From CAYVIB01 sp964451365 (GTDB lineage Bacteria; Pseudomonadota; Gammaproteobacteria; Pseudomonadales; Cellvibrionaceae): 31,512 nucleotides of DNA. The notes beneath the pieces are model-generated. The model had not been told where the DNA came from. It saw nothing but the letters and a program-made list of their open reading frames with translations, and made no database searches. This document shows, piece by piece, positions 8,624 to 17,630 of this stretch. The stretch lies in the NCBI GenBank assembly GCA_964451365.1, contig CAYVIB010000044.1, positions 1 through 31,512 on the forward strand, given 5' to 3'. How positions within the stretch are numbered: position 1 is the first letter of the stretch; each line of letters begins with the position of its first letter. The position numbers and the translations under genes are program-made.

Positions 8624-11600
8624 ATGAACGGTGAAGTGACAATGTTTTCCTCGGTCGATGATATATTGTTGTTGGCGGATAATTATGGCATCCAGTTTTC
8701 AGTCGTCGGCGACAACCTGAAGATAAGACTTCCAAAAAGTGGCGTTTCGCATGATATTATCGATGCGATAAAACGCCACAAACCCGCTATTATCGCCGCT
8801 ATCAAACAGGGCGTGGAAGAGGGAAAAAACAGGGACAGCATTCAACTGGTCCACATCGTCGACAAACGGGACAAACAAAAAGTGCCGTTGACGGATTTGC
8901 AGGAGAGCATGTGGTTGGCGGAGAAAATGTCCGATACCGCCGGACTGCTTAACTACTGTTCCGTGACCCATATCGACAAAACGCCGGACCTCCAGGCCCT
9001 GGAATATGCCTATGCGAAGGTTATCGAGCGCCACCTGCCATTGCGGACATCAATTACCGAGCAGTCCGCGGGTAAAAAGTACCAGTCTGAAATCAAGGAT
9101 TATGGCACCGCTATCGAGTATGTCGACTTCAGCAGTAATGCCGGCGATTTTCCCGCTTACTTAAAAAAAGTAGCCAAAACCGATTTCGATTTCGAAAACG
9201 GCCTGAAGCTGGCGCTACACCTGGCAAAGCTGAACGACAACGAGTTCAAACTGATTGTCGTCATGCACCATATCGCCACGGACGGGTGGTCCGTCGGTTT
9301 GTTGATGGAAGAAATTCCGTTTTTCTACAACCAGTACCTGGGCCGGCAGGACAAGTCTCTGCCTGCCATCGAGGTGGATTATTTCGATTACGCCATTTGG
9401 GCACAAAAGCAACGGGAAAGCGGTGCACAGGAAAAGGGCCTGCAATACTGGGAGCGGCGCCTGAGCGATGCTCCCACCATACACTCGGTGCCGACGGATT
9501 TTGCAAGGCCGAATGCACTCTCTTTTGAGGTGGAGTACTACTACCAGAAGATGCCGCTGGAGGATCTTCGCAATATACAGGCGTTCGCCGGTCGGCAGGG
9601 CGTCACTCTCTACAGCGTGCTTTTATCGGCGTATCTGGTTTTTCTTCACAAGTATTCGGCTGAGCAACATTTCGTGGTTGGTACATCGGTCGCCAACCGG
9701 ACGCAGGAAGCATTGTCGCCACTGGTAGGCCTGTTCACCAACACGCTGCCGATGGCATTTACTGTCAATCAGGAACATGCTTTCAGCCATCTGCTGGCCA
9801 ACGTACAGAAAACCTACCTCGCCGACATTGAATACCAGGATATTCAACTGGACAGGATTATAAAACGCGTCAAGCACGATGAGATGACCTTAAGTTATAA
9901 CCCGCTGGTACAAATTGCATTTTTTGTGCAGAACAATGATTTCCCGGAGTTCAACTTCCACGGACTCGATTGCAGCACAACCTTTGTCAAGACCGATGTC
10001 TCGCTATTCGATCTTACCTTGTCCGCCACCGAGTTTTCCGATTCGCTCGAGCTGGAATGGACATACTCCGTGGACCTGTTCAACAAGAGTACCGTGGCGA
10101 GAATGTGCAACCACTATATCGATCTGTTGAAACAGTTGATGTCCGCGCCTGACTTACCTGTTAAAGCAGCGAGAATGCTTAGAGACACCGAACTGAATAC
10201 GATTGTCGGGGACTATGCCCGAAACCAGCGGCTTACCGATCTTGTCGACCGGGGAGTTCAAAAGATGCTGGGTGACGACTGCCAGAGGCTGGCATTTACC
10301 TTGTTTGAACGGCAGACCGAGGCAAACCCGGACAAAACCGCATTGACGCATGGCGACATCAAGGTCTCGTATCGCGAACTGAATCGGCAGGCCAATAGAC
10401 TGGCGCACTACCTGATTTGTGAACAAAAAATCCAGGTGGGCGACCTGGTGGGAATTGGCCTGGAGAAATCCGTCGAACTGATTGTCAGCCTGCTCGCGAT
10501 AATGAAAGCCGGTGCGGCCTATCTTCCGCTGGACCCGGCGTTTCCGCCGTCGCGACTCGCCCACATGCAGCAGGACTCGGGAGCGTCCGTGGTGATAACC
10601 AGGCGGGCATTGCAGGGAAATATCAGTGCGGGTGCCAGCCTGGTTTGCTGGGACGACAACCGGTTCAACGAGGCGCTTGAGCGCCAGCCGGATTTTAATC
10701 CCGATGTGCCGGTATCCGACACGGAACTGGTTTATGTTATTTACACTTCCGGTTCCACGGGACAACCAAAGGGTGTAATGATTGAGCACGCCAGCTTAAC
10801 CAATTTTCTTTTATCAATGCGTCACGAGCCCGGTATTCGGTTTGATGATCGGATGCTTGCGGTCTCCTCGATATCTTTCGATATTCATACCCTGGAAATT
10901 TTCCTGCCGCTTGTTTGCGGCGCAACGGTTTATATAGCCGATACGCTCGACTATGCCGATCCATCGCGCCTCAAGGCAATAATGGCGAAAGAAACCATTT
11001 CAATAATGCAGGCCACGCCATCGACGTGGAAAATCCTGCTCGACAACGGGTGGAATCCGCAAGCGCCAGTAAAAGTTCTTTGCGGTGGAGAAGCGTTGGG
11101 CGAGGATCTCAAGAACAGGCTGCTGAGAAAAAACAATATCGAACTCTGGAATATGTACGGGCCGACCGAGGCGACGGTGTGGTGTTCCGTAAAAAAAATC
11201 AGAAGCGCGATTACCCTCGGCAAACCCGCCGCCGGAACATCGCTTTACGTGCTCGACGACAATCACGATATTGTCCCCATCGGTGTGCGTGGCCAGTTGT
11301 ACATCGGTGGCAGGTGCCTCGCGCGCGGTTATATGGGCAAGCCGGCGCTGACAGAGGCGGCGTTTACCGCAAATATTCCCGAACCGATCCGCGAAAGCCG
11401 GATTTATCGCACCGGCGATTATGTCAAATGGAATGAGGAAGGGGAGCTGATCTACCTCGGACGCAGGGACAGCCAGTTGAAAATACGCGGTTTCAGGATC
11501 GAAGCGGGTGAGATCGTCAAGGCACTCGATTCCCTCCCTTATGTCAGGGAATCCGCTGTTGTGGTCAAACCCGGAAAAGAAGAGGGGAGCAAACATCTGG

Positions 11601-13477
11601 CGGCGTATCTTGTCGCGGCCGCGACAGACTCCGGGAAAAACATCGTTGATCTCGCCCGACGTGATATTCAGGGCGTTCTGCCGGAGTATATGATTCCCAC
11701 GATAATGGAACAGTTGGATGCGCTGCCGCTGACACCGAATGGAAAGATCGACGGCGAGTATCTCAAAAGATTGGAAGTAGCAACGCATACCCGGTCCCGA
11801 GTTTTACCGACCACCGACAAACAGAAAATACTGGCGGAAATGTGGGCGGATGTTTTACCGGTTTCAATTGCGGACATTGGCATTTTCGACAATTTCTACG
11901 AGCTCGGCGGCGATTCGCTGTCGGCATTGGTATTTGTCGGACGAGCCAAGTCCCGAGGCCTCGGAATCAAGCCCACCGACCTGCTGAAATACCCGACGAT
12001 TGACCAGCTCGAGAAGGTCTGCACCGATTTCCAGTTTCAATCCGAGGCGGCGCGTTTCACCGGTAGAGTACCTCTCACCATCGACCAGAAGAGTGCCCTG
12101 TACGATCCAATTACGCGGCAATGCTTTTTCATCAATATTGTTTTTGACTTACAAAAAGAATACGACGCGGACAGACTGCGGCAGGCCTTGAATATCGTCG
12201 CGGATGCGCACGAGACGCTCCGTGCGAATTTTCACATGGACGATAACGGACTGTGGCAACAGACCATTCAGGAGAAGGAACACCAGCCGAAGGTGACGCT
12301 GGCCAGAATGGAGAATGTCTGGAAGGACTGCACCGATGAGCAACTGCGTACCTTGCTCTCGGGAATTCACGCTGTAATTGACATTGCCTCGGGACCACTG
12401 ATGGCGGTAGCGCTTGCCAGCGACCCGGCGGGGGAGCAAAAACTTTTTTTCTCCATCAGTCATCTTGTCTGCGATGGTTTTTCCCTTCCCGTTGTGGCCG
12501 AAGACATATTCAGGGTCTATGCCTCCCTGGGGCGCCGCGAGGAACGTATTACGCTTCCAACCTATATTTCGATAGCCCGTTGGGCTTGTGAATATGACAG
12601 GTTTGTCAATTCGGAAGATATCCAGTCCCAGTTACACTACTGGGAAAACCTTGACTGGAAAAGGCTCGGGAAACTACCTGTCGATTTTAAAACGGTACCG
12701 GCCGTGAATACCATATCAAGCTGCAAACATGTAACAGTGCAGTTGGAGAAAAAGTTTACCGACTTGCTGGTATCGCCAACACTTCGAACGCTCGGTGTGG
12801 ACCAGATGGAAATTTTAATCCACGTCCTCACCAGAACCATAAGCCGCTGGTCCGGCAGCCAGGCGGTATTTCTGAATGTGTTCGACAGCGGCAGAAGCAT
12901 GGTTCCCTCGCTCCATGAAAATGAAGATCTATCCCGCACCGTGGCATCGTTCGCCATTGGCCGGGGCATGTTTCTGCTTGCGGGCAAAGGTGGAACGGCA
13001 CGCGATGACCTTCTGGATACCAAGAACCAGATCGACGCGATGCCATCGCGTGGCTATTCATACCGCGCGCTTCTGCACAGCGTTGAAAACACCAGTGTGC
13101 ACGCGCGCATGAAGGATCTGCCACAACCCGAGATATGGCTCAATTATTATGGTGTCGTGGAAGCCATCAAGGCGGAAGTGGAAGACTTTCCGCCCGTTTC
13201 AGCCCTGGTGGGAAAAATAGATGTGGTCGCGATGAAGCCGGAGATGCCCCGCAACCGCACATTGTTTCTACCCTGGAATATTTCTGACGGCAAACTCAAT
13301 ATGGTCTGGGAATACAGCGACCGGTTGCACCTTGGTGATTCAATTGCCGGACTGGCGGAAAGCTTCAAAGCCGAACTTGTCGGTTTCCTTCAAACCCTGC
13401 ATCGCGAACTGGAGGAATCCGGCGTTGCCGTCAAATCCATGCCCGTGAATTCGCCCGACGAGGTGGTACCGTGCTAG
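8624..13477 (+). CDS. NRPS terminal module, TubC-type docking-C-A-T-E(like)
   Basis: A 1617-residue protein with a TubC-like docking domain (about 5-65), a condensation domain with intact HHIATDG (215-221), an adenylation domain (about 560-1075), a carrier domain with Ser1098 (LGGDSL), and a C-terminal domain of the epimerisation/condensation superfamily (about 1165-1600). The terminal domain keeps the catalytic His1280 (SHLVCDG) and E-type segments such as NEDLSRTVASFAIGR and NRTLFLPW. The GGDSL carrier form is the type that usually precedes E domains. The adenylation code reads DILQLGMVWK (Asp753 first), almost the classical glycine code DILQLGLIWK. Epimerising glycine is meaningless, so either the specificity differs or this terminal domain does another job. 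There is no thioesterase or reductase. AGGA precedes the ATG at 8624; a second ATG at 8642 is possible. Confidence 0.93.
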   Translation: MNGEVTMFSSVDDILLLADNYGIQFSVVGDNLKIRLPKSGVSHDIIDAIKRHKPAIIAAIKQGVEEGKNRDSIQLVHIVDKRDKQKVPLTDLQESMWLAEKMSDTAGLLNYCSVTHIDKTPDLQALEYAYAKVIERHLPLRTSITEQSAGKKYQSEIKDYGTAIEYVDFSSNAGDFPAYLKKVAKTDFDFENGLKLALHLAKLNDNEFKLIVVMHHIATDGWSVGLLMEEIPFFYNQYLGRQDKSLPAIEVDYFDYAIWAQKQRESGAQEKGLQYWERRLSDAPTIHSVPTDFARPNALSFEVEYYYQKMPLEDLRNIQAFAGRQGVTLYSVLLSAYLVFLHKYSAEQHFVVGTSVANRTQEALSPLVGLFTNTLPMAFTVNQEHAFSHLLANVQKTYLADIEYQDIQLDRIIKRVKHDEMTLSYNPLVQIAFFVQNNDFPEFNFHGLDCSTTFVKTDVSLFDLTLSATEFSDSLELEWTYSVDLFNKSTVARMCNHYIDLLKQLMSAPDLPVKAARMLRDTELNTIVGDYARNQRLTDLVDRGVQKMLGDDCQRLAFTLFERQTEANPDKTALTHGDIKVSYRELNRQANRLAHYLICEQKIQVGDLVGIGLEKSVELIVSLLAIMKAGAAYLPLDPAFPPSRLAHMQQDSGASVVITRRALQGNISAGASLVCWDDNRFNEALERQPDFNPDVPVSDTELVYVIYTSGSTGQPKGVMIEHASLTNFLLSMRHEPGIRFDDRMLAVSSISFDIHTLEIFLPLVCGATVYIADTLDYADPSRLKAIMAKETISIMQATPSTWKILLDNGWNPQAPVKVLCGGEALGEDLKNRLLRKNNIELWNMYGPTEATVWCSVKKIRSAITLGKPAAGTSLYVLDDNHDIVPIGVRGQLYIGGRCLARGYMGKPALTEAAFTANIPEPIRESRIYRTGDYVKWNEEGELIYLGRRDSQLKIRGFRIEAGEIVKALDSLPYVRESAVVVKPGKEEGSKHLAAYLVAAATDSGKNIVDLARRDIQGVLPEYMIPTIMEQLDALPLTPNGKIDGEYLKRLEVATHTRSRVLPTTDKQKILAEMWADVLPVSIADIGIFDNFYELGGDSLSALVFVGRAKSRGLGIKPTDLLKYPTIDQLEKVCTDFQFQSEAARFTGRVPLTIDQKSALYDPITRQCFFINIVFDLQKEYDADRLRQALNIVADAHETLRANFHMDDNGLWQQTIQEKEHQPKVTLARMENVWKDCTDEQLRTLLSGIHAVIDIASGPLMAVALASDPAGEQKLFFSISHLVCDGFSLPVVAEDIFRVYASLGRREERITLPTYISIARWACEYDRFVNSEDIQSQLHYWENLDWKRLGKLPVDFKTVPAVNTISSCKHVTVQLEKKFTDLLVSPTLRTLGVDQMEILIHVLTRTISRWSGSQAVFLNVFDSGRSMVPSLHENEDLSRTVASFAIGRGMFLLAGKGGTARDDLLDTKNQIDAMPSRGYSYRALLHSVENTSVHARMKDLPQPEIWLNYYGVVEAIKAEVEDFPPVSALVGKIDVVAMKPEMPRNRTLFLPWNISDGKLNMVWEYSDRLHLGDSIAGLAESFKAELVGFLQTLHRELEESGVAVKSMPVNSPDEVVPC

Positions 13478-15435
13478 GAGAATCAGATTACAAATTGGCG
13501 GGCAGCCCGATTCATCTGCCTTCCGCGCACCAGACAAGAACTTCATCCGGCAGCGAATGTATCTACACTCCCATCCTTTACGCCAACGTCGTCGACAAAG
13601 GTGCTATCAGCCGGTGCCTTGAAGGCTACAACTTCTTTGCCGATCTCGGCATCGAGGCGACATCGAATACCATTGCCTGTTGCCTCACCGCCTATAACGA
13701 ACCGCTCGACGCCTACCAACTGTCGCTGTCCGCACTTGCCGGGTGCGCCGAATATTTTCGCCTGAAGGGCGAGGAGCGCGTTTCCCGGGAGTTCGTTATT
13801 TGCATCATTGTGGATGGGTTGGACAAGATGTCCCGTGATTTTGCGCGGTATGCGCAAGCCATTGGAATATACGTTCCGGAACAAATCGATCCGCGCGCGG
13901 ATTTCCATATGTTTGAATCACAGGTGGAACGCGGCATTTTGTTTGACAAAACCGGGCGGGGAAGGGACGCTTCCACGCATCTTGTTCCCCAGCGCATTAT
14001 CCTGTTTATCAAAACCGAGAATCGCGGCAAGCTCGATTCTCATCGCTGCTTTTTCGACATGATCTGCAACTTTTATTCATCGGCTTATTTTGTCCAGATC
14101 GATGTTGGCACCGCACCCAAAAACGATGCGCTTTACCACATGTGGAAGGAATTGCAGCACAACCCCAACCTGGCAGCCACCGCCGCCAGATCGTTGCTTC
14201 CGCAACCGTCAAGCAGTGGGGATCTATTGGGGATCTGGCAGTTTTGCGATATTGCCATGGAGCGCATCGTCAACTGGCCAACGGAAATATTGATGGGCAA
14301 CCTCAGTGTGTTGCCCGGCCAGTTGAGCCTCACCCGGATTTCCTCAATTACCGGACAACGCGCGGGAGGCCAGTCCCGGGACACCGGCGTGTTGGATAAT
14401 TATTATCGCGGACTGTCGGATCTCAGCCCTTTTGAATCAAACATGTATCTGGCGGAAGATCGTATTCTGGGACTCGAAATGGTTTTCCAGGAAAATAACA
14501 AATGGGAATTAAGCTACGAAACCGACGCCGAGGCAACTGTCGACTCGTGCGAGACCTGGACCGAACTGTGCAAGCAGCGGCGCCGCTGGATATGCAGTTC
14601 GATGGCCTGTCGCTTTTCCATGCTGGCGAAATTGCCGGCGTTTTTCCGCAACACACAGCGGAATGGCAAAGAAAGAGTTCACAAATCCATTGCCGCACTC
14701 TACTTCCTGGTTTATTCGGTAATGGAATGGCTGGTACCTGCCTCACATATGATTCTGCAGACCGCACTTACCCAAATCGCATTGTCATTAACACATGACC
14801 CTGTCGTTTCAACAGTTTTGGTTTCGGCATTCACGCTCGCCTGCGCGGGTCTGGGGGTTCAGTTGTTGACGGCGATCAGGGGAACCTTCAATTCACTTAC
14901 TGAAACACTTATAGAAGGGTCGGTTATTGCCCAGTCGGCCAACCTGGCGCTGACGGCGACATTACTGATTTTCCATGGTGTCTCGCGACAGTCCCACCCC
15001 TGGTTGCTGATATCGTTTTCCGCAATGATCGCGGGGTACGCCATACTTGGTTACTTCTACCGCGGTAACCTGTGTCGCCGGATTATACGGAACCTGTTTC
15101 AATACACCTTTGCCCGCATGCCGGTCAAAGCGTTTTTAATGACTTATTCTATTTTCAATGCCCACAACACAAGTTGGGGTACAAAAGGTTTGGATTCACT
15201 CAACCACTTGCGGAATAAAAAAATAAAACGGCGTTACCTCGGTTTCAGAGTCATGGCGATCGCGGCGTTTTGTACCTCCAATATCGCTTTTTATCTCATG
15301 TTTCACGCCCTCGGTATTTTGGAAAATTCCTACACCGTCATCGCCATGTTGGCCGTTATCCTGCTGCAAATCGCAATCGCTTTCCTTGCCCTGGCTCACC
15401 GCCATTTATGTAAACTACAAGACAATCCACTATGA
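13471..15435 (+). CDS. Chitin synthase-like family 2 glycosyltransferase with fungal-type motifs
   Basis: This 654-residue membrane protein matches the chitin synthase family along its catalytic core. Visible in order are YNE near the N-terminus, KTENRGKLDSHRCFF (compare the fungal KEKN..K.NSHRWFF), the UDP-sugar motif IDVGT (Asp211) followed by YHMWK, VLPGQLS, the catalytic-base motif NMYLAEDRILGLE (Asp330), QRRRW (369-373) and the late motif SWGTKG (568-573). About six hydrophobic segments follow residue 400. The family joins UDP-GlcNAc into beta-1,4 chains at the membrane, so a chito-oligosaccharide or modified GlcNAc product is expected. It lacks the long N-terminal extension of fungal enzymes. 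The GTG start overlaps the NRPS stop by 7 bp and has GAGG upstream. The deacetylase downstream supports an amino-sugar role. Confidence 0.88.
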   Translation: MLGESDYKLAGSPIHLPSAHQTRTSSGSECIYTPILYANVVDKGAISRCLEGYNFFADLGIEATSNTIACCLTAYNEPLDAYQLSLSALAGCAEYFRLKGEERVSREFVICIIVDGLDKMSRDFARYAQAIGIYVPEQIDPRADFHMFESQVERGILFDKTGRGRDASTHLVPQRIILFIKTENRGKLDSHRCFFDMICNFYSSAYFVQIDVGTAPKNDALYHMWKELQHNPNLAATAARSLLPQPSSSGDLLGIWQFCDIAMERIVNWPTEILMGNLSVLPGQLSLTRISSITGQRAGGQSRDTGVLDNYYRGLSDLSPFESNMYLAEDRILGLEMVFQENNKWELSYETDAEATVDSCETWTELCKQRRRWICSSMACRFSMLAKLPAFFRNTQRNGKERVHKSIAALYFLVYSVMEWLVPASHMILQTALTQIALSLTHDPVVSTVLVSAFTLACAGLGVQLLTAIRGTFNSLTETLIEGSVIAQSANLALTATLLIFHGVSRQSHPWLLISFSAMIAGYAILGYFYRGNLCRRIIRNLFQYTFARMPVKAFLMTYSIFNAHNTSWGTKGLDSLNHLRNKKIKRRYLGFRVMAIAAFCTSNIAFYLMFHALGILENSYTVIAMLAVILLQIAIAFLALAHRHLCKLQDNPL

Positions 15436-15445
15436 AAAATACTCT

Positions 15446-16261
15446 ATGAAAAATAAATATCTGGTTATTTCAAGTGATGATTTCGGTATGACCTCCAGCG
15501 TCAACGAGGGGATACGCCTGGCATATATGCGCGGCGTGCTCTCCAGCACCAACCTTATGGTTCCATGCCCCTGGTTCGAGCATGCGGCGCAGCTTGCGGA
15601 AGGAATGGACATCGACATTGGTGTTCACCTGACCCTGACTGGTGAATGGCGCAACTATCGCTGGCGTCCCTTGAGCGGAAAATCCAGTTTGACCGGTTCT
15701 TCCGGCTATTTTTACTCCAGTATCCGTGAACTTATGGAGAATGCCAAACGGATCGATATCGTTGCGGAGTGTCGTGCCCAGATCAACGAAGTTTTATCGA
15801 GGAAAATTCCGCTGGCCTATATCGATCTGCATATGTGCATTCCGTCCATCAGCGGCGTTCTGCCCAATGCGGATTACGAGCTGGAATTGATGTCCATGGT
15901 GACGGAACTGGCGGGCGAATTCCAGATTCCCTACGCCTACGAACTGGAAAACGGTCGACTGCGTTACTTTGACACCGGCCTGAGTATTTCCTCCAAGGAA
16001 CGCAACGCAATTCACACTTACCTGAAAAACCTGGACGATGGTGTGCACCACTTGAGTTGCCATTGCGCGGTGGATTCCTATGAACAATCGAATCTCGCCA
16101 ACGCGACCGACGAAAATTATCCCTGGGCATCGGCTTACCGCAGGAACGACATGAGACTGATTCTTTCGGACTGGTTTTTTGATCTTATCCGCCGATACAG
16201 GATAACGATTATCAAGAATCACTTTTCCACTCATCGGAACAGGCTGGCGCAAAGTGCCTGA
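15446..16261 (+). CDS. YdjC/ChbG-family carbohydrate deacetylase
   Basis: A 271-residue protein of the YdjC-like family, which includes the chito-oligosaccharide deacetylase ChbG. It removes acetyl groups from N-acetylated sugars using a metal. The expected ligands are visible: Asp11/Asp12 in SSDDFGM, His61 in GVHLTL and His129 in DLHM. No signal peptide is seen, so it should act in the cytoplasm on the product or intermediate of the chitin synthase encoded immediately upstream. Freeing an amine on GlcNAc would create an acceptor for a peptide or acyl group. The chosen ATG (15446) follows a near-duplicate ATG at 15432 that overlaps the previous stop but opens only a five-codon frame. An in-frame upstream start at 15386 would overlap the synthase gene by 50 bp. 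Confidence 0.88.
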   Translation: MKNKYLVISSDDFGMTSSVNEGIRLAYMRGVLSSTNLMVPCPWFEHAAQLAEGMDIDIGVHLTLTGEWRNYRWRPLSGKSSLTGSSGYFYSSIRELMENAKRIDIVAECRAQINEVLSRKIPLAYIDLHMCIPSISGVLPNADYELELMSMVTELAGEFQIPYAYELENGRLRYFDTGLSISSKERNAIHTYLKNLDDGVHHLSCHCAVDSYEQSNLANATDENYPWASAYRRNDMRLILSDWFFDLIRRYRITIIKNHFSTHRNRLAQSA

Positions 16262-16262
16262 C

Positions 16263-17630
16263 ATGGCGGACAGCGGATTTATGGACGAACATGCCAGCGA
16301 TATTGTCCTGGTTGGTGGCGGCCTTTCCGCGGCCTGCGTGGTTTACGGCTTTTTGCAGCGGCTGCTGGCAGTGCCGGCTTTAAACGAGCCGTTAAAGATA
16401 ACGGTTTTTGAAGAAACAGGGAATCTTTGGACGGGCGTACCTTACGGGGATTTTGCGCGCACCGATTTTTTTCTGATTGAAACCCTGGAGGAAACGCGCT
16501 GCCCCCTGTTTGAGTCCTGGATAAAAAATCACCCGAAGGAAATTGCATCATACGCCTTGAATTCCTCCCCGGTGGTAAAACAATGGTATTGTCAAAACAA
16601 AGTAAGAATAGAAAACGGTGACATCAAATCCCTGTATTTTCCGCGCAGGCTGTTCGGGCATTTCATGCGTAAACTGCTCGATGAACTGATTTCCCGGGCG
16701 GAAGGAACGGGTGTGCTTAGCCTGCGCTGGGTCAGGCAGGAAGTCATCGATATCGAACAGGAGGGGAGGAAGCAGTTTCGCCTCGTCACTGATCAACAGG
16801 ATACTTTTTTCTCCGCGCGGGTGATAATCGCCATTGGGTCTATTCCGCAAAACCGGCCCTTCAATATTCCCGATGCCCTCGCTTTGGATTCCAATTACAT
16901 TTCCGACCGTGAGGTTTGCGCCTGTTTCGATCTCGACAACCGCTTGCGGCAGTCCCTGAAAGGTTTTGATTCGCGCCGGGCAACGCTGGCAATTATCGGC
17001 TCGGCAGCCTCGGCCTTGGAAACTGTTTTTTTTATCCGCGAAAATAGAATCCTCAAGGAGAAAATAGGACAGATCCTGGTAATTTCCACCAGCGGACGGC
17101 TCATTGGTGGTATTCATGCGGAGGATTATTGCGAGCGGGATCTGCCGGAATATGTCCAGCTCAGAAAATCTTCCGATATTTATATCTCGGCCGCGCAAAA
17201 GCTTTACGCTGAGGGTCTGCTGAAAGTGGTCAAGGCAAAAGTGGCGGGCGTGGAAAAAAGAAATGGCATGTTTGAATTGCGGCTAAGCCGGGAAGAGTGC
17301 CAAATCCGCTGTACCGCGGATGTCATAATCAACTGTACCGGCAGTGGTTCGGTGGACAACACCACTTCGACACTGGTAAACAATCTGCGGCGGAAGTTGC
17401 CGGTCAACGACGAACGACGGGGATTTAGCGTCAATAACCAAAACGAGGTCGACCTCCATCCCGGCCTGTTTGTGGTGGGCCCGCTGTTAAATCGTTCTTT
17501 TGCCGGGAAACAGGTGGAAAGTATTTCCGCCGTATTTCGCGAGGGTGACCGTGTTGCCGAAGCACTTGCGGTTAATCTTCCGGCAGATTCGGCAAAATTC
17601 AATGTCGGCAGGGAATCCGCTGTTTTATGA
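16263..17630 (+). CDS. FAD/NAD(P)-binding oxidoreductase
   Basis: A protein of about 455 residues with an N-terminal dinucleotide-binding fold (DIVLVGGGLSAACV), a second nucleotide-binding segment in the middle (LAIIGSAASALE) and a late flavoprotein segment (HPGLFVVGPL). It resembles the HI0933/FAD_NAD_binding_9 type of flavoprotein and more loosely the N-hydroxylating monooxygenases. It probably oxidises the cluster product, for example by hydroxylation of a carbon or an amine, but the substrate cannot be read from the sequence. The start is uncertain: GTG at 16254 overlaps the deacetylase stop, and ATG at 16263 or 16281 are alternatives. None has a strong ribosome binding site. The stop overlaps the next gene (ATGA). 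Confidence 0.8.
   Translation: MADSGFMDEHASDIVLVGGGLSAACVVYGFLQRLLAVPALNEPLKITVFEETGNLWTGVPYGDFARTDFFLIETLEETRCPLFESWIKNHPKEIASYALNSSPVVKQWYCQNKVRIENGDIKSLYFPRRLFGHFMRKLLDELISRAEGTGVLSLRWVRQEVIDIEQEGRKQFRLVTDQQDTFFSARVIIAIGSIPQNRPFNIPDALALDSNYISDREVCACFDLDNRLRQSLKGFDSRRATLAIIGSAASALETVFFIRENRILKEKIGQILVISTSGRLIGGIHAEDYCERDLPEYVQLRKSSDIYISAAQKLYAEGLLKVVKAKVAGVEKRNGMFELRLSREECQIRCTADVIINCTGSGSVDNTTSTLVNNLRRKLPVNDERRGFSVNNQNEVDLHPGLFVVGPLLNRSFAGKQVESISAVFREGDRVAEALAVNLPADSAKFNVGRESAVL

Noticed and set aside
11000..11788. 262-residue antisense frame inside the third NRPS gene, and similar ones at 10154-10789, 8027-8575 and 16548-17198
   Set aside because: Each is fully antisense to a gene with strong motif support, and GC-rich codon use commonly leaves such frames open.
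16254..17630. Calling the flavoprotein an ornithine/lysine N-hydroxylase
   Set aside because: Only general FAD and NAD(P) binding features can be read; the substrate-specific regions of that family are not clear.
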